A model generated the notes under the pieces. That model was given only the letters and a program-made list of their open reading frames with translations. It made no database searches and was not told where the DNA came from. The translations under genes and the position numbers were made by a program. Positions 1-10,700 of a stretch of 64,000 bases of DNA are shown here, piece by piece; the stretch's first letter is position 1; the number at the start of each line of letters is the position of its first letter. Origin of the DNA: Pyropia haitanensis (taxonomy: Eukaryota; Rhodophyta; Bangiophyceae; Bangiales; Bangiaceae); the NCBI GenBank assembly GCA_008729055.1, contig SDUX01000010.1, positions 1,488,001-1,552,000 on the forward strand, in the 5' to 3' direction.

Positions 1-453
1 CGCCGCGAGCTTCTGCAGCGGCAGTCAGCTCCCCCCATCCGGCCGGCGGCGGCCTCTCCGGCAGCGGCGGCCGCGGCGCGCCACCAACCCCAACCCCCGC
101 CGGCAGCGGCTGCCCCCCGACGCCAGGCGCTAGCGATACCGACACCCAACCCCCTTTTGCCGGCGGCCCCCCGCCGGCCTGTGGGCGCTGGTAGACGCCA
201 CCAGATTGTTACCTGTTGGCGGACTGCCGCCGCCGCCGGCGGACGCCCCCAACCGGCGAGTGTTCTCCTCGCATCATCTCAACCAGAACCAGTATTTACG
301 TACATGACGAATTGAAAGCACACGAGTGCGACCTCAGCAGTCCCCTCTCGGTCCAAAATAAGTCCGACCAACTGAGGACACTCCTAAAAGACGTCCCCCT
401 TTCCCAGGTTTGAAGTAATCTTTCATAAAGCTTGACACCGATCAAAAACAGCT

Positions 454-859
454 GTAAGTTGTGTATCCCAGAGGTTTTACTGGCTGATGCTGTTTCAAGC
501 CCGAGCGCTGTGTGCCGCTACATACAGGCTGCGGCTCAGAGCGGTCGACAGCTCGCGCCCCCATCCATCAGTTACACCACGCATCGTCCCCTCCTCGACT
601 TCTATTGGTAGGATGAAATCGGGCCCTCGTGTGTGCATGGGACGGGAGCCGCTCGGGGCTCCCGTCCCATGCACACACGCGTTCTGAGTTTTGAATAGGA
701 CCCTTTAGATGAAATTTGATTAGACCTTGACGAGCTGCCACATTTTCGATACATTTTCAAATGTTCAGAACACTAGTCAATATGTCATATAAGTATATAA
801 GTTCGCTGTTGTGCTGGCTTATCAAGCTTTCTCTTCTATTGATTCCTTCTTGCTTGCAG
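454..859 (+). other. Possible intron inside repeat unit (copy 1)
   Basis: A good donor gtaagt at 454-459 is followed about 400 bp later by a pyrimidine-rich acceptor (tccttcttgcttgcag, ending at 859). The placed introns of this window have similar ends. The hairpin at 628-679 lies inside it. It recurs in copies 2 and 3; copy 4 has lost the acceptor side. No long reading frame continues across the proposed junction, so if spliced the product may be non-coding. Confidence 0.25.
628..679. repeat. Perfect 23-bp inverted repeat (hairpin) in repeat unit
   Basis: Left arm 628-650 and right arm 657-679 are perfect reverse complements separated by a 6-nt loop (gctcgg). The arms contain catgggacgggagcc and its complement. 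The same hairpin recurs in copies 2 and 3 (about 2040-2091 and 3452-3503). In copy 4 only the left arm and loop remain (4865-4893). The structure could act as a transcript terminator, an RNA-processing stem or a recombination-prone cruciform. The sequence alone does not choose between these. Confidence 0.9.
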
Positions 860-3800
860 CTGCCGCCCCTTCCGCGTCTGACTGGAGAGGCAGCCGCCGA
901 CTCTGCCCTTCGGCCGGTACATAGTGGAGCGCATCGCCGCACTCCAACCCAGCGGTCGCTGATACGGCCGGCGGGCGACGGTGCCTCCCGCCCCGGCCGC
1001 GGGTCGCACCTTCTGCCGCCAGGTACCCCCCACCCGGCACCCAGGGCCCCCCGCTCGCAGCCCCCTCCGCCCTCTACCAGCCCGCAACGCCGCAATCAGC
1101 CCATTTAACCAACCCCTGTCTCCAGGATCACCACTTCACAGCTAGCGCCCGCTCCCTCGTCTGCCGCCGTTGGCTCCCGCCGCTAGCCCCTCCCCACGCC
1201 TCCGGCCGCCGCCGACGCAGGCGGACGCTCTCCGCGGCATCGCATCCCCCCCCCCACCCCCATCCACTTCCGCCTGTTGCTATCCCCTAACCCTCTGTTG
1301 GCCGCCGCCGACCGCCACCAGCCGCCAGCGGGACGGGCGCCCGCCCTCCATCGGCCGGCAGCCGCTGCCCCGCCTGCGGCCGCTGGCGACCACCACTACT
1401 AATTTCTATCCCCGCCGCGAGCTTCTGCAGCGGCAGTCAGCTCCCCCCATCCGGCCGGCGGCGGCCTCTCCGGCAGCGGCGGCCGCGGCGCGCCACCAAC
1501 CCCAACCCCCGCCGGCAGCGGCTGCCCCCCGACGCCAGGCGCTAGCGATACCGACACCCAACCCCCTTTTGCCGGCGGCCCCCCGCCGGCCTGTGGGCGC
1601 TGGTAGACGCCACCAGATTGTTACCTGTTGGCGGACTGCCGCCGCCGCCGGCGGACGCCCCCAACCGGCGAGTGTTCTCCTCGCATCATCTCAACCAGAA
1701 CCAGTATTTACGTACATGACGAATTGAAAGCACACGAGTGCGACCTCAGCAGTCCCCTCTCGGTCCAAAATAAGTCCGACCAACTGAGGACACTCCTAAA
1801 AGACGTCCCCCTTTCCCAGGTTTGAAGTAATCTTTCATAAAGCTTGACACCGATCAAAAACAGCTGTAAGTTGTGTATCCCAGAGGTTTTACTGGCTGAT
1901 GCTGTTTCAAGCCCGAGCGCTGTGTGCCGCTACATACAGGCTGCGGCTCAGAGCGGTCGACAGCTCGCGCCCCCATCCATCAGTTACACCACGCATCGTC
2001 CCCTCCTCGACTTCTATTGGTAGGATGAAATCGGGCCCTCGTGTGTGCATGGGACGGGAGCCGCTCGGGGCTCCCGTCCCATGCACACACGCGTTCTGAG
2101 TTTTGAATAGGACCCTTTAGATGAAATTTGATTAGACCTTGACGAGCTGCCACATTTTCGATACATTTTCAAATGTTCAGAACACTAGTCAATATGTCAT
2201 ATAAGTATATAAGTTCGCTGTTGTGCTGGGCTTATCAAGCTTTCTCTTCTATTGATTCCTTCTTGCTTGCAGCTGCCGCCCCTTCCGCGTCTGACTGGAG
2301 AGGCAGCCGCCGACTCTGCCCTTCGGCCGGTACATAGTGGAGCGCATCGCCGCACTCCAACCCAGCGGTCGCTGATACGGCCGGCGGGCGACGGTGCCTC
2401 CCGCCCCGGCCGCGGGTCGCACCTTCTGCCGCCAGGTACCCCCCACCCGGCACCCAGGGCCCCCCGCTCGCAGCCCCCTCCGCCCTCTACCAGCCCGCAA
2501 CGCCGCAATCAGCCCATTTAACCAACCCCTGTCTCCAGGATCACCACTTCACAGCTAGCGCCCGCTCCCTCGTCTGCCGCCGTTGGCTCCCGCCGCTAGC
2601 CCCTCCCCACGCCTCCGGCCGCCGCCGACGCAGGCGGACGCTCTCCGCGGCATCGCATCCCCCCCCCACCCCCATCCACTTCCGCCTGTTGCTATCCCCT
2701 AACCCTCTGTTGGCCGCCGCCGACCGCCACCAGCCGCCAGCGGGACGGGCGCCCGCCCTCCATCGGCCGGCAGCCGCTGCCCCGCCTGCGGCCGCTGGCG
2801 ACCACCACTACTAATTTCTATCCCCGCCGCGAGCTTCTGCAGCGGCAGTCAGCTCCCCCCATCCGGCCGGCGGCGGCCTCTCCGGCAGCGGCGGCCGCGG
2901 CGCGCCACCAACCCCAACCCCCGCCGGCAGCGGCTGCCCCCCGACGCCAGGCGCTAGCGATACCGACACCCAACCCCCTTTTGCCGGCGGCCCCCCGCCG
3001 GCCTGTGGGCGCTGGTAGACGCCACCAGATTGTTACCTGTTGGCGGACTGCCGCCGCCGCCGGCGGACGCCCCCAACCGGCGAGTGTTCTCCTCGCATCA
3101 TCTCAACCAGAACCAGTATTTACGTACATGACGAATTGAAAGCACACGAGTGCGACCTCAGCAGTCCCCTCTCGGTCCAAAATAAGTCCGACCAACTGAG
3201 GACACTCCTAAAAGACGTCCCCCTTTCCCAGGTTTGAAGTAATCTTTCATAAAGCTTGACACCGATCAAAAACAGCTGTAAGTTGTGTATCCCAGAGGTT
3301 TTACTGGCTGATGCTGTTTCAAGCCCGAGCGCTGTGTGCCGCTACATACAGGCTGCGGCTCAGAGCGGTCGACAGCTCGCGCCCCCATCCATCAGTTACA
3401 CCACGCATCGTCCCCTCCTCGACTTCTATTGGTAGGATGAAATCGGGCCCTCGTGTGTGCATGGGACGGGAGCCGCTCGGGGCTCCCGTCCCATGCACAC
3501 ACGCGTTCTGAGTTTTGAATAGGACCCTTTAGATGAAATTTGATTAGACCTTGACGAGCTGCCACATTTTCGATACATTTTCAAATGTTCAGAACACTAG
3601 TCAATATGTCATATAAGTATATAAGTTCGCTGTTGTGCTGGGCTTATCAAGCTTTCTCTTCTATTGATTCCTTCTTGCTTGCAGCTGCCGCCCCTTCCGC
3701 GTCTGACTGGAGAGGCAGCCGCCGACTCTGCCCTTCGGCCGGTACATAGTGGAGCGCATCGCCGCACTCCAACCCAGCGGTCGCTGATACGGCCGGCGGG

Positions 3801-4893
3801 CGACGGTGCCTCCCGCCCCGGCCGCGGGTCGCACCTTCTGCCGCCAGGTACCCCCCACCCGGCACCCAGGGCCCCCCGCTCGCAGCCCCCTCCGCCCTCT
3901 ACCAGCCCGCAACGCCGCAATCAGCCCATTTAACCAACCCCTGTCTCCAGGATCACCACTTCACAGCTAGCGCCCGCTCCCTCGTCTGCCGCCGTTGGCT
4001 CCCGCCGCTAGCCCCTCCCCACGCCTCCGGCCGCCGCCGACGCAGGCGGACGCTCTCCGCGGCATCGCATCCCCCCCCCCACCCCCATCCACTTCCGCCT
4101 GTTGCTATCCCCTAACCCTCTGTTGGCCGCCGCCGACCGCCACCAGCCGCCAGCGGGACGGGCGCCCGCCCTCCATCGGCCGGCAGCCGCTGCCCCGCCT
4201 GCGGCCGCTGGCGACCACCACTACTAATTTCTATCCCCGCCGCGAGCTTCTGCAGCGGCAGTCAGCTCCCCCCATCCGGCCGGCGGCGGCCTCTCCGGCA
4301 GCGGCGGCCGCGGCGCGCCACCAACCCCAACCCCCGCCGGCAGCGGCTGCCCCCCGACGCCAGGCGCTAGCGATACCGACACCCAACCCCCTTTTGCCGG
4401 CGGCCCCCCGCCGGCCTGTGGGCGCTGGTAGACGCCACCAGATTGTTACCTGTTGGCGGACTGCCGCCGCCGCCGGCGGACGCCCCCAACCGGCGAGTGT
4501 TCTCCTCGCATCATCTCAACCAGAACCAGTATTTACGTACATGACGAATTGAAAGCACACGAGTGCGACCTCAGCAGTCCCCTCTCGGTCCAAAATAAGT
4601 CCGACCAACTGAGGACACTCCTAAAAGACGTCCCCCTTTCCCAGGTTTGAAGTAATCTTTCATAAAGCTTGACACCGATCAAAAACAGCTGTAAGTTGTG
4701 TATCCCAGAGGTTTTACTGGCTGATGCTGTTTCAAGCCCGAGCGCTGTGTGCCGCTACATACAGGCTGCGGCTCAGAGCGGTCGACAGCTCGCGCCCCCA
4801 TCCATCAGTTACACCACGCATCGTCCCCTCCTCGACTTCTATTGGTAGGATGAAATCGGGCCCTCGTGTGTGCATGGGACGGGAGCCGCTCGG

Positions 4894-7791
4894 TACACGG
4901 TCCCGTCACCGGCGGCGCGCGCGTCGCTCGTCCGTGCCATTGGTGGCCGCGGTAGGCGACGCCGTTGCAGGGAGGAGTTTCCACGCGTGCGGCCGACCAG
5001 GGAGCCGCGCGTCCGCGGCGCTCACGGTTGAAAGGGGAACCCGCGCGGCGCGGCCACGCGGTCTGGAGGGGGGAGGCCGCGTCCACAGGCGCGCCGCGCG
5101 TCTGGGTGCCGGTGGGGCAGCGCGACCAAGGCGGGCGGCACTCCCCGGGCGGTGGCGGGCGCGCGTTGCAGACACACCCGGCAGGCCGTGGCGTGCCGCG
5201 CCCTTGCCTTTTCATCGTCTGCCCGCCCGCGCGCACAGGAAATGGTCGACGGCGCCCTCCCCGTTCGGTCCGTTGACAAGAGAAGAAGGGGAGCAACCGC
5301 CCCATCTGCGCCGCGCAACGGGGGACACCCGCTTCCATCCGCTTGCCCGGGGCGTACCCCGCCGGCAGTGGGAGGTGTATACAGATGGATGTCAGCAGGG
5401 GGGGCGGCGTCGCCGGTGGTAGAGGGGTGGGCGGGTCCGCCGTGGTCCGTGGCCGCCCTCGGCTGCCTGCGCGGAGGGGTGCGTGCGCCGGGGCTACGCT
5501 CACCGCCAGAGCGGCCGGTTGGGCGGGGGGGAACCCCACCCGCTCCCCGCCGGTTCCACGCGGCGTCCGCCGGTACGGCTCTGAAAAGCTGCGAGCGCGT
5601 CTCGGCGTATGGCAGGCGCGGGGCGGGAGCGCCCGTTCCCCCCTTGTTGTACAGTGGGGTCGACGACGCTTCCAGATGCATACGATACGATGCGCGCGTC
5701 ATGGCTGCCATACCATGCATGAATTGCGAGATAGACGCCATACCATGCATGTCTCGCGGCGGCAAGTGGCCGCCGGTGGAAGAGATGCGCATCGCAGCTG
5801 GGGGATCTGCCTGGCCGGGACGCGCTAGGCATGGTGGATGGGAGTGGCGGCTTTTGTCGACCTCCGCACTAAACGAGGGCGACAGCTCCCCTTACTGCCT
5901 TTCCCCTCAAGAGGGCGGGAGCGCGGCACTTGGCGGGGTACACAGTGTTCGTGTCCGCCACTTTTTCTTTGTCGCCTCTCCCCGGCGCCATGGATGGTGG
6001 TGCTCGACCTTCCCTTTCCCGGGCGCTGCCCCCCAGTTTGCATGCTCATGTGCTTGGGAGTACTGAGTGGGTGTGTACTGATGAGCCCGTCACCTTCTTG
6101 CGCCGTGCAAATACGAGGGTGCAGACACTCCCACGTGATTATCGTCGTGAGCGGCGGCACGCGGGTTGGACGCTCCCCCCTTGGCGCGGCAAAAAATCGC
6201 ACTCTCTCCCCCCGAGAAAGGTAGAAGGGCACACCCCGAGGCCGCCACCGCGGCGTCCCGCCCGGCACGCGCTGGGCTCCACGCTGTCATCATCTGGCCA
6301 ACCGCCAAGCGACACGTCGCTGCCAGTACACAAATCTGCCGAGCTGCCGATCTCGCTACTCCTCACCGTGCTGCTTGTGTGCTTGTCGCCGCACAACAGC
6401 CGCCGTTGTCTGGACGTCAAAGCGGGCCTGCCACGGCTGCAGCCGCCGCCCTGCCCCAAGTGCCAACTCAGCATATGGCCGTGCGCGGGGCATTGGTGGC
6501 CCTCAATAATGCGAGATCGGCTTGTCCGCCGCCCAAGGCATCTCCTGGGCAACCCTGATTGGCTGCCCTACACCAATACAAAATGAGCTGGCGAGGGGGG
6601 GGTCCGCGACGGGTGACGGCGGGGCCAGCGCCTGTACAAGACCGACGTGTCCCATTGGCTTGCTCTCAGATAGATGGGCTGGCGCTGCTGCCGAGGGAGG
6701 CCCGCTCGGCGTTGGAGCGTCGTCGCCCACCCGCAACGTGAGGCGCAGCGCGTTTGAGCAAGCGCCGGCTCTATTTCCTGTGGCTGCCGCTTACCCACAC
6801 GTCGGTGTCTGTGGGCGGACGCGGAGGTGGGGGGGGGGGCAGGCGCGAGCCACCCACGCCGCCCCCGCCCCCTCCCACCCCCCGCCCTCCTGCCGCCACC
6901 ACAGGCCGTGGGTGCGGGGGTGCGGTTCCAACTCGCCACCCCGCCGTTGCGACCGCGCCACACCCGCGGCGAGAGGGGCGGGAGCGGGGGCACGCCCGCG
7001 CCGCCTGCCCACAACCACAGTTCCGAGCAATCGACGAGGCGCACGCGCGCGGGCCAATGGCGGTCCCCCAATTTCACCCCACCCCACCTCCCGTTGGCAT
7101 TCCTGCTTGATTTTTTTTTTTTTCTGCCTACCCCCCGTTTGGGAGACTGGGCTCGGCGGCAGCCGGCCCGCCGATGCGCGGCGGCGCGCTCGCTCGCCGC
7201 TGGCCCTCCCCGCCAGCCTTGCTTGCAAGCTGCGCCTGTGTGGGTGCGGCTGTGGCCCGCACACGCCGCCCAGGGTTTGGTGGCGCTCTTGCTCTCGCTC
7301 CCCGACACCCCCGCACCACTTGTCCGCCGGCCGCAACCGCTGTGCCCTCCCCCCTGCCCTCCCCCCCCCTCCTCCCCTGCCCCCCCCCTGCGCTGTGCGC
7401 CGCCCGTGTGCGATACGTTGGGCGTCGCCGCATCGGCGTGCGTATCTTGGAGCGGCGTGGGACGCCACTGCGCCGCTTGTACGGTGGGGGGCCCGCGGGT
7501 GGCCGTGGTGGTCTTTTTCTCTTTTTGTGTGCCGTTCCCCCGCCGACTGCACCATCGTGTTGAGGGCCGGTCGCGGCGTGGTGATCGGCCCGCCCCCGGG
7601 TGGGCGCGTGGTCGTACTCGCTCCCCTCTTCCCCCTCTGGCCCGCCCTCACCACCGGCACTCTGCTTTGTCGCGGCCGCTGCGGCGGCGTGTCTGTGCCC
7701 ACGCGTCCCCCGGGGACGCTCTCACCGTTGAGGAGCGTGCTGGTCCCCCCCCTTTTCCCCCTTTCTGTCCCCCCTTCCCCCCCCCGGCGTC
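4894..7791. other. Gene-poor region between repeat array and coiled-coil gene
   Basis: Many overlapping ORFs on both strands (up to 440 codons) reflect absence of stops in GC-rich DNA. None shows a domain, a convincing start or biased composition. Visible items: a 15-bp direct repeat (gccataccatgcatg) at 5707-5721 and 5737-5751; two inverted CCAAT boxes (attggct) at 6558 and 6654; a T13 run at 7111-7123; and long C runs from about 7350 to 7790. The last kilobase may hold the promoter and 5' leader of the downstream gene. Confidence 0.5.
5707..5751. repeat. 15-bp direct repeat, 30-bp period
   Basis: gccataccatgcatg occurs at 5707-5721 and again at 5737-5751. The core atgcat is palindromic. 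It is a two-copy local repeat that could be a paired protein-binding site. No flanking gene uses it obviously. Confidence 0.5.
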
Positions 7792-10700
7792 ATGTCGGGC
7801 TTTGCCCGCAAGTTTTCCAAGTCCCTCCAAGCCCGCCGTCATGACCACAACCCCCCCCTTCATCCACCCCCGTGGCCCCTGGCCCGTCGGCGTCTGCCCC
7901 TCGGGTCCCTGCACAGGGCGGCGACGCCAAGGCGGCGGCCGCAGGCGGTGTCGCGAGGGCGCCAGCTGCGGGCGGTGTCGCGAGGGCACCGGCTGCGGGT
8001 GGTGTCACGAGGGCGCCGGCCGCGGGCGGTGCCGCCCAGGCGCCGGCCGCGGGTACTCCCCCCCCGCCATCTTCGTCTGTGCTGACGCCATCGCCCATGC
8101 CTGACGTGCCACGGAGGCTACCCAGCTCGTCGACTGTATCGGGTTCGGCGGGCGGCTCCCCGGGGGGCTCCCCAAAGTCGTCCTCATCCAAATCACAGCG
8201 GCGCCTCTCCACACGTTCCACCTCCCTGCCCCGCACGGGAGCATCTGGACCTGTCGCGCCGCCGGGCATGCCGGGCGCGACGGGCACGGCGGCAACCAAC
8301 GTGCTGCGGGACCACGGTACCAGTGGTGGCAACAGCGACGCGGCTGCGGGTGGCGGCGGCGGCGGCGGCGCTGCCAACCAACAAAAGCTCAAGCGATTTG
8401 CGACGCTATCCACCGGCCGTCGGGAAAATGATGGCGACAGCTCGGTGCGCAACTTTTTCCGCGTCCGCAACGCGCGTCGGGAGACGGATGGGGAGTCGCC
8501 CCCCGTCGGCGTCGGCCCGAGCGTCCGCGCGACGCCACGGTCCTCGGGCGACGCGAACGAGTCGTTTATGTCCCCCCTGGCGGCCTTTTCCAACCGCGAG
8601 GATCAAGGGGCCGGCGTCGTGGGTGCCTCGATGAGCAACCTTCCGAGCGTACGGCGGGGCACGGCGGTCGCGGCGTCGGGGCCTGCCACCCCGCGGGGCA
8701 CGCATGCCAGGAGGGGCGGCAATGACTCACCGGCGTTTGCGCCGCCCCGTCGGCAGCGGCGCGAGTCGGACGAGATGAGGGGGTCCGCGCCCAGGGCGGG
8801 CGGTGGCCCCACAGAGCGCGCCTCTGGCATCCTCGGTGACCGCGGGATGGAGTCGCGGGGCCCGCCGCCCCCCCCCCCGATTGCGCCCGAGCACAAGGTG
8901 TTGCCGCCGTCGATGGACGTGTCCAATACGTTCAAGCGCGCCCTCCAGCGCATCGCCACGGAGCGGGAGGAGCTCAAGGAGAAGCTCCGCGAGGCTGAGA
9001 AGGACGCGGCGGGGGTGGAGGCGCTCCGCGCGTCGACCGAGGAGCTCCGCGCCCGCCTCCGCGTGTCGGATGCCGCAGTCGCTGCCGAGCGGGACCGCCT
9101 CGCGGCGGCAACGTCGGCGGCGGATGGTCTCCGGCGGGAGGTGTCTCACCTGGACGCGTCCCTGCGCGCCGCGCAGCGCGATGCGGCGACCGCGGCGGCG
9201 GAAGTCACCCGCAAGGAGGAGCGCGCGGCGGCGTTTCGAGATAAGTGGAGCGCCGCGCAGGCGGCGCTGGCCGATAAGGCCCGCGAGGCGGACGAGCTGG
9301 GCGCCGCCCTCGTCCGTGCCCGCTCCACGGTAGCTGCAGTTGAAGCGGACCTAGCCACCGCGACGGGGCGTGCGGAGAAGGCGGCCGCTTGTGCCACGGC
9401 TGCCGACAAGCGGCTGGCGACGGAGCGGGAGCGTCTGGGCGCGGCCACCGCCAAGGCGGCCAAGGCGGAGGAGGCGGCCAGCCGGCGCCAGGCCGAACTT
9501 GACGCCCTTACCGCCCGCTTGGCGATCCTCACATCCAGGTCGTCGCCGCATTCATCGTCTGTCTTGCTGTTGCGCGGTCGGTCAACGTCTTCGACGGGCT
9601 GCGGCGACGCGGACTCGTCCATCACGGACGGCGCCGCGTCGGCCTCATCCGTGACGGACCTGGGCGGTGACGATGAGGCGGCCGCCGCTGCCTTGGCTGA
9701 CGCCGAGGCCGTGGCCACTGACGCCGAGTCGGCCGCCGCCGCTCGCGCGGCCGACGTGTCGGCCGCCGCCGCTGCGACCGATGCGGCGACGGCGGCTCGT
9801 GATGCGGCGCTGGCGGCACTAGCCTCGACGCGCAAGGAGCTTGAGGCTGCTCGTCGCGCCGGCGAGCGCGTGCGCGTCGAGGCCGAGGAGGAGCGCGCTG
9901 CCGCGGCTGCCGCGGCGGCTGAAGAGCAGGCTGCGCTCGCAGTCGCTCTCGACGAAGCGCGCGCTGCACTGGCAAAGGCCACGGCGGGGGCGGCGGCCGA
10001 AAAGGCCACGCTCGCCGCCGAGGTGGAGGCGACCAAGGCGCGCCTTGCTGCCGCTGCCGAGGCTGCCACGCGCGACGCGGAAGCGATCAAGAAGGAAGCT
10101 GCGGCCGAGGTGGCGACGCTCAACCGCCGCGCTGAGGAGGCGGAGGACGCCCTTCGGCTGCGCGAGCGGGAACTCAAGGCCGCTACCGCGCGGCTGGAGG
10201 ATGGCCAGTCTGACGCTGCGGCGGCCGAGCGGGCACTGGCGGGCACCGAGGCGAGGCTGGCAGCCGCGCGTCGGGACGCGGCCGCGACGGAGACGGAGCT
10301 GCTGGCGGAAGTAGAGCGCACTCTTTCGCGCGCCGAGACGCTCCGGAAGGCAGTGACAGCGGCCGAGGCGCGGGCGGGGGCAGCTGAGGCGGCGACCTTG
10401 CAGCTCCGCGCCTCCCTTGCTCGCTCTGACACGTCCTCTTCGGCGGCGCGGGAGGAAGCGGCTGCCCTTCGGGAGGCGCTAGCCACTGCCACTGCTGCGG
10501 CCGAGGCGGCCGCCGATGAGCGTGAGGAGCTTGCTCGGCAGGTGCGTGCCGCAGAGTCAGAGGCGCGTACGTCTGAGGAGCGTCTCGCGGACGCGCGCGC
10601 CACGTCTGACGCGGCGGTCGGTCGTGCGGCCCGTCTTGAGGAGACCCTCCGGTCGGCTCGGGAGGCGGCGACGAATGCGGCTGACGAGCTGGCGGCGGCG

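Larger units (their letters stand above)
1..4893. repeat. Tandem array of a 1.41-kb unit (3 full + 1 partial copy)
   Basis: Copies run 1-1412, 1413-2824, 2825-4237 and 4238-4893. The last is truncated after 656 bp. The copies look almost identical; differences I saw are one extra G near 2228 and 3640 relative to copy 1, and a C-run of 10, 9 and 10 at 1246, 2659 and 4071. The window begins inside the array, so the true copy number is unknown. Each unit has a pyrimidine-rich GC-rich half and an AT-richer segment of about 400 bp with a TATA-like stretch (tataagtatataag in copy 1, about 785-800). The short ORFs inside (65, 66, 89 and 185 codons) have no recognisable domains, and the 185-codon one is broken in copy 2 by the C-run difference. 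I see no evidence that they are protein genes. It could be a satellite or a tandemly repeated transcription unit. Confidence 0.95.

Noticed and set aside
7872..7874. GTG as start of the coiled-coil protein
   Set aside because: Nuclear genes start at ATG. The ATG at 7792 with a one-base C-run correction gives a sensible N-terminus.
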